Of a stretch of DNA of 64,000 nucleotides, positions 30,626 through 40,617 are shown piece after piece. The DNA is from Excoecaria cochinchinensis. Lineage: Eukaryota; Streptophyta; Magnoliopsida; Malpighiales; Euphorbiaceae. A program made the translations under genes and the position numbers. The stretch's first letter is position 1. The number at the start of each line of letters is the position of its first letter. The notes under the pieces are model-generated. The model was not told the origin of the DNA and made no database searches. It worked only from the letters and a program-made list of their open reading frames with translations. The stretch spans positions 10,301,501 to 10,365,500 of the forward strand of contig CANTUQ010000043.1 of the NCBI GenBank assembly GCA_947683425.1. The letters are read 5' to 3'.

Positions 30626-33600
30626 TGTCACATCCCGAAATGTACCCTAGAAGGATTTGGGCATATTGTGGATGAGTAGTGATCAAAGTTATGTAATTTG
30701 ATGTGTTAGGCATTGCTAAATGGACAAATTAAGGATTTAACTATAAGTTTCGATAAGTGTGGCCAATAGTAAAAATTGTGGAGTATGGAATTTGGATTTA
30801 ATTGAAAGGATAAAATTAGTTAAGTGGGCCATTGTGAAGGGTTAGTAAGATATAAGTGTCAATGCTTGAGGTTATAAAAGTTGAAGGATTAAAAAGAGGA
30901 TTTGACAAAAACATCTAGATTGGACAAATGGGAATGTGACAAGTGGCAAGGGGTACGATGGAGTATAAAAGAGGAGAGAGAAGGAGAGAGAGGGCAGAAA
31001 ATCTACCCTTCCCTTTCCCGTTCTCACATTCTCTCTTCCTCCTCCTCTTATTCTTCTTCTTTTTCTTCTTCTTCTTGCTTCATGCCATTCACTCCCTTTG
31101 AAGATCAAAGACCAAGATTTTGATGATAAAGGTTATTGACTCAAGAGGATTAAGTGAAGATTTGTCAAGGTAAAGTGAGTTCTAAGTTTTGGATTTCCCC
31201 TATTCTTCTTGATTTGTTAAAAACCCTACATTTATGTTTTGTGCATTTGTGTGTTTTGGTGAGGATTTTGGAAGAGAAAGATCTTGGATGGGTTTTGGAA
31301 CAAGAATGATTATCTAAGAAAGTTATTAGGAGCAAAGGAGACGAGGTATGAGAAATTTAGGTTTTTGTGTGTGTTTTTGAAGTTGTTGTGATTTTTGGTT
31401 GGTTTTCTTGGTATTTATGAACTTGAAGTTGTTTAAGTATATTTGAATGTTGTGTGTGTTTTGGATAAATTGAGTTTAAATGTTTTGATTGTGAGTTTTG
31501 AACTCAAATGAGGGATTGAATGAGTTTTTATAGCAAAATTTCTGGTTTTATTAATTGGGATTTTGATGATGTTAATAGCATGATTTAATTGTGTTTATGT
31601 GTATAAAAGTTGGGTTTTGTGTTAATTATGAGGTTTTGAATGAGCAATTTGTATTGTGTTGAAGTTTATTTTGAATGGGAAAATTTTGGGTATGATTTTG
31701 AGAGAGAAGTTCTGCAAATTTTTGATGAGGGACTAGAAATCACGACTCTGTCACGAGCACGACACTGGTCGCGATCGCAATAGAGATCGTAGAGGAAGAG
31801 TGCACGAGATGTACACATTGTGCACAAGGTGCACGAGTCATGCTCCCTCCTGTGTCCGCTTGTTTTCCTTTGTGGGTCGCCTTCACGGGTCATGTCTCTG
31901 ACCACTGTCGCGAGCGCGACCTCCCGTCGTGATCGCGACAGTCCCCTCGCTGTTTTGAAATATTTTTTTGGAAAAATCTTCTTCTTTGCATGGTTTCTCA
32001 CTTGTGTTATGCCTCTATAATTTAAAATGAGTACCTTATTCTGTGAATTATGCAAATGCTTCTATGCATGTTAGTAATTTAACTATGAGACTTTTGTCTA
32101 CCATTATTATTTAATGGTTGTTTGTGCATAAACTACTGTAATTTATTTGTTAAGTCTATATGAGTGCATGATGTTAATAAAAAAGCTATGTTCAGTATGT
32201 TCATATACATATGATAAATATCAGTGGTAGATGTGATATGAAAATAAGTGAATGCCTAATGAATAATGACATGATTACGTTAAATATGTTCATGCGAATA
32301 TCTTAATCTATGAAACTACACATGACTAGTTTGAATACGATAAATGAAATTAGTGCATATGATAGGCATATATATATTGATACATGTGTCTATGTTATCA
32401 TAAAAGAATAATGCTGGTGTTTGATGAAATGGGTATACACGTGTAAAATGTGAAAGAATTTAATAATGATATGGGAATATAGCCTGCGTTAGTTGAGTCA
32501 TGGATAGATAGGCATGCCTATAGAGTTCTTTTAGCTGCAGCCCTCTATTCTATTTGGACCCTGATCAGGTCCCCGTTTGGTTCCTCACGAACCTCAATGT
32601 GTATGGATCTTATTTAAGATCCCCTCTAACAAATGTTTTTGAGTGAGAAAATGTGATGTTGCTTTTCGATTCATACCCGTAAGGTACCACCAAGCATTCA
32701 GTTCGATTCGTACCCGCAAGGTACCGTCATGTGTTCAGTTCGATTTGTACCCGTAAGGTATCGCCATGCATTTAGTTCAATTCGTACCCGTATGGTGCTG
32801 CCATGTGTTCTGTTACTCGCTTATCCACCCCTATGACTTAGCAGGCAACTAAAAGAGTAAAATTAATGTGAGTTAATTGATAAGTTTTGTGATGATTTGC
32901 AAAATGATTATATGAATAAACATTTGATGCATTTGTGATAAATGCCTTTTGACTGGTGCTTTACGCACCCCTCTATTATGGATCCTTTATGGACACTTTT
33001 GTGGAAAGGTGTGGTATCTTCGGATATCCCTGTGTTTTGTATAATAAGGCGATATCTATTAAATAAAAAGAAATGTATCACGTAGTGTTTGTTCTAATAG
33101 ACAAGTATGCAAAGATCCTAAATGCATAAGAGTTAGTATGTGAATAATGCATATTATTAATCTGTTTAAGAGTTATGAGTATGCTTGTCTACATGATGCC
33201 TTTAGAAAGAATTATTGAAATACTTGATATGCATACGAACCAAATCGAAGAACTAAAGTGTTTTGTTCAGTTTTGAACAATTAATAGTTTGAACAATTAA
33301 ACGTTTTGTTTAGTTTTTAACAAGTAACGATTTGATTAAATTAAATGCTTCGACTTAAGAATTAATTAATGAGTAAGGTAAATGATAAGTATGTCTAATG
33401 TAATTGTGAATAAAATGTAACATAGTATTTTTTGGTTATGGTATATGAATGAATTTGCATATAAAATTGTTTAGGTTTTCGTATGAAAGTAATGATATGA
33501 GATCACATTAACTGAAGCCAGTTTCCTTTATGCTTATGTCTGTATACATATATCTATTGATTTGTATGTGTCTGCCTCGGCAACCACTGTGAGTGGCTGC

Positions 33601-33977
33601 CCATTATTTGTTTTGCCCGACTAAGCATTATTGCTTAGCACGGTTGTTTATCTATGCAGGTTAGGAGATCAGAGTAGCGCAACGGTCTGCTGAGGTTTGG
33701 CCAACGAGTCACTAGATTTTCATAGGAAGTGTTTTTGATTTCGGCATGTAATTAAGTTTATTTATTAGCATTTGTAATAGGTTGTAATAATCTTTTGTGT
33801 GAATAATGGTGTGTGGATGACATAGGTTTAGGACGTGCATGTTTTGAGGTTATGATTTTAGAAATTTTATTGTTCTGATTTCTGCATTGCCATATGTGTC
33901 CTTGTCTGGTGGCACCTTCTGCTCACCGTAGCTCTTCATCGTTCGAAATGCTACGTGTGGGAGTTGGGGGTGTTACA
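30626..33977 (+). repeat. 3' LTR of chromovirus D (3,352 bp)
   Basis: It starts TGTCACATCCCGAAATGTACC and ends GGGGGTGTTACA. Landmarks are TATAAAAG at 30964-30971, a purine then CT-rich stretch, the donor TCAAG/GTAAAGTG at 31170, a TCGCGATCGCGA cluster at 31738-31945, the palindrome ATAGGCATGCCTAT at 32508-32521, serial hairpins at 32556-32622, four 40-bp tandem units with GTACCCGTAAGGTAC at about 32665-32820, the hairpin CTAAGCATTATTGCTTAG at 33621-33638, and the acceptor ATGCAG ending at 33659. Confidence 0.9.
30964..30971 (+). promoter_or_regulatory. TATA box of LTR D
   Basis: TATAAAAG is followed by a purine-rich leader (GAGGAGAGAGAAGGAGAGAG). The 5' LTR copy lost this site in its 1.8-kb deletion. 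Confidence 0.7.
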
Positions 33978-34533
33978 CCATGCATTTCACTTGCATGCTC
34001 TCTATTTTTCCTACATATTTGATTTTCCAGTTTTGCAATAAGAGATATTCGATGCAAGCACCGATAAAAGCTGAGTTGCGACATCAGTCCAGACACCAAT
34101 CCAAACAATCAACTAAAGACATCTCAGGGGGCAATCAACCAAAGACCTCTTATGGTGCAATTGACCAAAGACCTCTCAGGGTGCAATTGACCAAAGACCT
34201 CTCAGGGGGTACCACTTTAAATCTTAGAAGGGTTAGCACGATGGCAGCACTACCATTCTATAGAAGGTTAGCACAACCATGGCACTACCACTTCAGCAAG
34301 GGTTTGCACGATGACGGCACCGCCACTCCACGGAGGGTTAGGACGATCACGGCACAACCACTTCAAATCTTAGAAGTGTTAGCAGGATGGTGGTACTACC
34401 ATTTTATGGAAGGTTAGCACGAAGCAGGACTACCATTCTACGGAAGGTTAGCATGACAACGGCTTTACCAATTCAACAAGGGTTAGCACAATTGCAGCAC
34501 TACCATTCTACGGAAGGCTGGCACCACCACAGC
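33978..34533 (+). repeat. Tat 3' UTR tandem repeats (C2 tail), left part
   Basis: About four copies of a 27-bp unit (CCAAAGACCTCTCAGGGTGC) lie at about 34102-34210. They are followed by about seven copies of a 43-44-bp unit built on GGTTAGCACGA..CACTACCATTCTA at 34215-34533. Solo LTR E1 interrupts the array, which continues at 37602. Because a polypurine tract and Tat LTR start follow at 37837-37848, this is a Tat 3' UTR, probably that of C2. Confidence 0.75.
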
Positions 34534-37500
34534 TGTCACACCCCAAAATGGCCCTAGAAGAATTATAGAGTTTTGTTCGAAAAAGGTCAGTTTATGTGTG
34601 AGAGTTTTGTCGCGAGCGCGACAAGTGTCGCGGGAGCGACAGAGCCCTCCAGCGGTTTTCGAACTTCAGCTGCTTGGTGCGGGCGTGAGCATTCTGACGC
34701 GAGCGCGAGAAGTGTCGCGAGCGCGACAGAGCCCTCTCGCGAGATGTGTGTAGAAGTGGGACTAAGAGACTTGGAGTTGTAGGGAGTTGACAAGTGGCAT
34801 CGTAGAAGAGTGACAAGTGGCGGCATAAGAGTTTGACAAGTGGCATTGTAGGAGAGTGCCAAGTGTCATTGTAGGGAAGAGACACTTGGCTTGGCTTAGT
34901 TTGGCTTGCCTTGGTTTTGACTTGGCTTGGCTTGGCTTGGCTTGGCTTGGCTTAGGATAGGGATGGATTAAATGAGATTGGTTGGCATTTATGGCTTGTA
35001 GGTGGCAATTAGTGTAAGAGGATTTGGCTTTAGTTGACCGGCCACTTTCTTACTCATTTCAATTCCTTCATTTGGCCTTTCAATTCTCCTTTTTGTTTCC
35101 TTTGCTCTTAGTTGTCGTGTCCCTCATGCCATTTCTTTGTTTTCCTTCTTCATCCATTTGCTTTGTTCTATAAGAGAACCACTTGGATTGGTTAAAGAGA
35201 GTGTAGAAGGGGCTTGATTAGGTCTCTTCAAAAGGTAAGCTGGACTTTGTTTTTGATTTAAAGTGAAAAGAGGGTTAACCTAAGTGTTTTGGTCTGGTTA
35301 TGCATGAGAGTTATGGACAAGGGAAAGGAGAAGCTCGAAATCAATTAGAGAGAAGCGGTTAAGTCACCTAAGGTAGGGATCGAGTGTGATCTTGTTAATT
35401 TTGCATGTATTTAGATGAAAAATGTTTGAATAGAGACATGTTGAAATAAAGAGATGCTTGATGAGCTTTAATTAGCTCAAGATGTTCATTTTGATTGCTT
35501 GCAGTGCTTATGACATGTGTATATATGTTTATAAGTATGTAACTTGATCATTTGAGTGTTTGTGTTGATGATAGAGTTTGATTTTGCGAAATTCTGCTTA
35601 TTTGTCATCAGACCCCTGTCTATTGTATTTGTCATAAGTATAGTTATAGGACTCTAATTGTGTTGATTCCAATTTCATATGAAATATAATACCCGTATCT
35701 AAAAATGTCTAAGAGGGTACTTGATCTAATTCTGGCTCTAAGTATCCCAAAAAGTAGTTGAAACGTAGGTGACCCTTTTCTGGCAGGTTCACTGGAACAG
35801 TATAGGTTTTTCAGACCATATCGTTTGTTGTAGATATCCAAATGACCTGAAAAGTGTCCCATTTGAAATTAACATCCTAGGGAACAATTGTTATGAAGAC
35901 CACTTTTCCTAAAAATGAAGTCTAGATGGTCGTTTGTGCGATACAAGTTCAGGGTAAAAAGCAGTCTTGTGAGGCTCCAGAGGCGAGCCTCTGTCGCGAG
36001 CGCGACAGAGGTCGCGACCTCGCGACAGAACACCCTATATTAAGCTTCTTTTTCTTCATTTTGAGCCCATGGTTGGCATGGGTCAACCCCTTGCCTTTCC
36101 CCTTAACGTTTTAAACATGATTAGGGCTCCTAAATGATTACAAATTAGTTGTTAATGGAAAAATACATATGAGTATGATTAAAGATGGTAATTTAATTAA
36201 TAAAGTAACAATGTATAGTTGTAGGAAGTATAGTAAATGACATGATAAATATGTATGAACTTAGGAATTGTTACATAATGCATTTGGTATAGAGTATAGA
36301 GCCTTTTTGTAATCTATCTTCTGTCGCGAGCGCGACCTCTTGTCGCGATCGCGACAATGAACTTGGCTTCTGTCGCGAACGCGACTTCTTATCGCGATCG
36401 TGACAGTGAACCTCTTTACATCCTGTTTTATTTGTTTTGAAGAGAGTGTTTTCTTCTGTCTTGCTTTGCATGATTTATATGTTTATGTAATGAATTTAAG
36501 TGTTACATGCTTTTAGTTGTTGAACAAGATTGTATATGAATTACATGCCTCTGAATTTGATAAATGCACTTGAATTTTAGTTGATGAGTTGATGTCTGTG
36601 TATAGTGTGTGAGTTGGTATTGAGCCTGATTACCGTTATAGTGGATAGATAAGCATGCTTATAAAGGGATTACCGAGTGCAGCTGCCCATGTTCCGCCCC
36701 ATTTGGGGCGAAGCGGGTTGACCTCTGAGAATGGTCATTAATAGAGATATATGAAAAAATTTTGTGACTTCGGTCTACCGAAAATGTTTTTTTTATAGAG
36801 CGTCCCGTATCCACCATGAGAGGAACTCAGGCTTGTTTTGTTAAATGTTGTGCAGTGAACTTGAGATGATTATAGTGTTGCTTCGAATAAAGCTATAGTA
36901 CATGAAAGTAATGTTTAAGTACATTACAGTTCTGTATACAAGTACATGATTACATGAGTGTATTGACATGAATGTGGTTACATGATAATGTATAATTGAA
37001 TAAATGAAATGTACAAGATGTAGTGTACAGGAATTAGTGAAAGAGTAGATGTTACTTATATGTGAGTTCAGAGTATTTGATATTTAAGCATGCAACCTAT
37101 AGACGTATAAGAGTTATATGCATGAGATATATGATTGTGTGATTTATCTGTGACTTCATAAAGAAGTCCTTTGCATTATTTTATCCCCACTAAGCGTTAT
37201 CGCTTAGCACGGATGTTTATTTCCGTGTAGGTTACAGGTTCGGATCAGTGAGTGGACATCTGCAGGTCAAGGCCACTAGGAGTTTTATTTTGATCTCCTT
37301 TTTGTATAAGTTAGAGATAGAGTTTTTACATTTTGAGTAACATCATTATGTAATATAAGTAGAAAAATCACAAAGTAAAGGTACATGTAAATGTATATGT
37401 AAAGCTAAATGAAAACAGATGTAATATGAACATGTAAATGTATATGTAGTTAATATGAAATGCAAGTGGGCCCTAGTGTAGTATTTAATTACTTTTATAT

Positions 37501-37601
37501 GGGTGTGTTTATGCTATCGCTTCCGGTAATGCATGTACATGTATACGTAAGTGTCCGCGTAGCGCCCCGATATTCCTTACCGGGGGTATGGGGGTGTTAC
37601 A
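34534..37601 (+). mobile_element. Solo LTR E1 (3,068 bp) with perfect TSD ACAGC
   Basis: It starts TGTCACACCCCAAAATGGCC and ends GGGGGTGTTACA. ACAGC occurs at 34529-34533 and 37602-37606, and the tandem array resumes right after. Inside: TCGCGAGCGCGA clusters at 34607-34742, 35985-36030 and 36319-36410; 30-bp GACAAGTGGCAT repeats; a CTTGG pentamer array at about 34886-34953; a donor AAAAG/GTAAGC at 35235; the palindrome ATAAGCATGCTTAT at 36649-36662; hairpins at 36695-36782; CTAAGCGTTATCGCTTAG at 37190-37207; and an acceptor GTGTAG ending at 37230. No interior remains. Confidence 0.95.
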
Positions 37602-37606
37602 ACAGC

Positions 37607-37847
37607 ACTACCACTTGAACGAGAATTTACATGCTAACAGTAAATACCACTGCAATAAGGGTTTACACGATCATGCTAACTCCTTTTAACAAATACTAAT
37701 ATGCCAACAAGATGGCGATAACCACCCCCAAAACATCATCTAATCCGAAAAGACGGCTGCCTCAGGTACGTGTCTCTTTCCTTCTTTTCTCTGAATTTTG
37801 GCTCACCTAGGCACCCATACACTAGCTTTCCCAAAATTGGGGGCAAC
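37607..37847 (+). repeat. Tat 3' UTR tail and polypurine tract (C2), right part
   Basis: The 43-bp repeat array fades out by about 37700. The segment CACCTAGGCACCCATACACTAG then matches the B1 end (near 23812-23833). The polypurine tract AAAATTGGGGGCAAC follows at about 37833-37847. Confidence 0.75.
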
Positions 37848-37890
37848 TATAAATATCGGGTCCCGAGACGGTCCAAGATCAGGATTACCT
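37848..37890 (+). repeat. Start of a C-type Tat 3' LTR (43 bp)
   Basis: TATAAATATCGGGTCCCGAG and GGTCCAAGATCAGGATTACC match the C1/C2 LTR starts, with the initial TG mutated to TA. It is cut after 43 bp by LTR A1. It is the best candidate for the 3' LTR of C2, although C1 is possible. Confidence 0.7.
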
Positions 37891-39549
37891 TGTAATATCA
37901 TATTTCCCACCCTAGTAGTTTGAGCCATATTGTATGTGGATGTGTCTGTGTATTTTTGGCATGTGTTATTTTAATTTGGGTTATATGCATGTTTATTGGG
38001 CTTTGTTAGAGTGTAATAGTATGTTTTGAGTTAGTGTGTGTGTTAGTGTGGCTAGACTTAGGTGCAGTGTAGAAGAGGGTAATAGGGTGTGAGTGATCAA
38101 ATCCCACCAACCCCTATTTGACATTTGGCTAGGAAAGAGAAAGAGGGGTATAAATAGTGAGGAGAGAGAAAATGAGAGAGAGCCAAGTTACAACCCTCTC
38201 CCTGCCCCGTCTCCTCTCTTCCTTCTTCCTCATTTGTGCCCTAGAATTTTTTCAAGTGGGTGTTGGTGGAAATTGATCAACTCAAGAGTTAAATTGGTAA
38301 GTTTTGGTTAGTTTATTCTTCTTCTACATCTTTTCCTTTGATTTTGTTCATGTATGTTTGTGGGTTAGGGTTTTGAGTTTTGTGTGATTGTGGATGTTCT
38401 TGATCAAAAGTGCCTCCTAGAGAACCTAAGGGTAAGGAGAAGTCTTGTGGAAGTGGAGCCCCTTGATTAGGAGCAAAGGATACTAAGGTTTGGAAAATTA
38501 TGATTTTTATGCATATTTTGATTGTTTGGTTTTGGTTTGATTTTCCAGAAAATTAGGAAGTTAAAGTTGGGTACGTTTGCCTAAATGTTGTGGGTTTTGA
38601 ATAATTTGTGTTGAAATGCTTTGGATGTGGAGTATTGAACCAAAATATCCATTTGAATGAAGTTTTGAAGTAAAATTTCTGGTTTGTTGAATTACAGATT
38701 TTGATTATGTTAATTGTTTGTTTTAAATGTGATTATTGGTATAAAAGTTTAGTTTTGTGTTGTTTTTGATGATTTGAATGTTTTATTTGAGTGTGTTGAA
38801 ATTTTGGGTTGATTGGAGATTTTGGGTGAATTTTGGAGGAGTGGAAGTTTTGCAGATTTGTAGGAGATCTAGAAAATGCGACTCTATAGCGAGCGCAAAG
38901 TCTGTCGTGAGCGCAATAGAGCTTGGTGATTCCAGCATCCCGCAGGTGGCCGAGCTCTATTCTGCCGAGCTGTAGTAGCACGCATTATATCGAGAGCCTG
39001 ACCTCCATCGCGAGCGCGACAGATCGCGTAGTGTCAAGTTGAGGCTAGGCAATGCTGTCGCGAGTGCGTGATCGCAATAGCGATATCGGGCGTATTCTAT
39101 TGCGAGTACGATGCATGTCACGTGCGCGATAGAAGCCGATCTATTCCTTTTCGTGCGAGCGTGAGGAGTATCGCGAGCGTGGCGCTCAGGGAGCTTTGCC
39201 CCTATCGCGAGCGCGACACCTCCTGCTTTCAAAATGGATTTTCTCTTGTGCTTTCGATATTTATTTTTCGAACGTGTGATGTTATGAGACTTATGCATGG
39301 ATGATTTTATGAACAATTTGAATATGATTTGATGAAAATTGCATGGCCTGCAAGAGTCAAATTAGTGGATAGTTAGGCATGCCTAATAGAGTTCAGTAGC
39401 TACAGCCCCAATGTGTTTCGGACCCTGATCAGGTCCCCGTTTGGATCCTCGCGATCCTCAATGTGCTCGGATCTTGTTTCAAATCCTCAAATGTGAAAAT
39501 GTTTTGAATGATAAATTAAAGAAGTTGCTTTTCGATTATACCCTCGGGT
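37891..39549 (+). repeat. Chromovirus LTR A1 (5' part)
   Basis: It starts TGTAATATCATATTTCCCACC, a decayed family A start; GTAGTTTGAGCCATAT and the following blocks match A2 and A3. TATAAATAG lies at 38149-38157, a donor AAATTG/GTAAGTTT at 38297, and a TCGCGAGCGCGA cluster at 38876-39220. TTAGGCATGCCTAA is at 39373-39386, with hairpins following. It is cut at 39549 by LTR H. Confidence 0.8.
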
Positions 39550-40321
39550 TGTAAAGACCTGATTTGTACCCTAGTAGAATTAGTAGTGCAAATTTCTGTA
39601 TTTGTGCAAGTTTAATTGTTAGCGAGGACTTCATTGTATGGCATTATTAGTTGGTTGAAGGAAGAAGTGGCTTAGAGGGATTTAGAGAGACTTTTTCCAT
39701 GGACTTGGAGTGGAAGTTTGCATGTTAGTGGGACAAGTAGCTTGGTTGGCCAAGTGGCAAGGTATGGGAATACCACCTAAGATGAGACATGCATCATAAG
39801 GAGTTGGTGGAATTTTCTGTCCCTTTGGGATTTGCATGTAGTTTCCTTCTCTCTCTTGTTCCTCTTCCTCATGATTTTTGTCCTTCATCTCTTCTTTCTT
39901 TAAGTTTTATTTGATTTGTGGGTGGATGTTTGCTACTTAATTCGATTAATTGAAGAGTAAAATCAAGAATTAAAGTTGAGAGGTAAGTGTATTTGGGTTT
40001 GAGTTTTGCTTCTACCCTTCTTCTTATGGTTGGTTATTTGAGACTTGGATTAAGGGATGTGTTTATTTGGGTTTTGCAAGAAGCTGAGGATAGAAGAAGG
40101 ATTGAAAAGGGCAAGGATAAAGTGTGATTTTGGAAGTGTTCGACTGCTTCAAGAGGTTGGGATCGTGTGCCCTATAGATTGTGTATGTGTTATTGAATTG
40201 AGTATATGTGATGCATGTTGTGTTAAGAGATAGGATTGTGTATATGTATGTGCTGTTAGTTTGATTTTTGACAATCTTAGACCTGTTTAGAGTATGATTA
40301 TTGAGCATGATTAGTTGTGCT
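39550..40321 (+). repeat. Chromovirus LTR H (5' part)
   Basis: It starts TGTAAAGACCTGATTTGTACC, the same type as LTR J (TGTGAGGACCCGAATTGTACC). A donor GAGAG/GTAAGTGT lies at 39983. It is cut at 40321 by LTR A2, and the rest lies beyond the window. No coding sequence is seen. Confidence 0.75.
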
Positions 40322-40617
40322 TGTCACACCCCGTTTGCCCCCTAGTAGAATGAGCCATATGTGTGTGCATGCATATGTGTATCTTGGCATGTATCATAAG
40401 GGTATTTTGGTAAAAATGCATGTTTTATGGGTTTTGTTCATGTGTGGGTGTACATATAGAAATAAGATATACATTAGTAGAGTTGTGATAGTGTGTGTAT
40501 GTGCATACCATAATAAGATATGCATTAGTTGGGCTTATGTTGTGTGTGAGTGTTCATACCTTGGTAGGGTGTTTTAAGTTAGGAATGCATAGTGTGTGTG
40601 TGTTCATTGCCTTGTTG
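40322..40617 (+). repeat. Chromovirus LTR A2, part 1
   Basis: It starts TGTCACACCCCGTTTGCCCC, the best-preserved family A start. GAGCCATATGTGTGTGCATG and the GGGTATTTTGGTAA block match A3. It is interrupted after 296 bp by solo LTR F and resumes at 44469. Confidence 0.85.

Noticed and set aside
37848..37858. TATAAATAT as a promoter
   Set aside because: It coincides with a mutated Tat LTR start (TGTAGACAC to TATAAATAT) right after a polypurine tract, so it is LTR end sequence.
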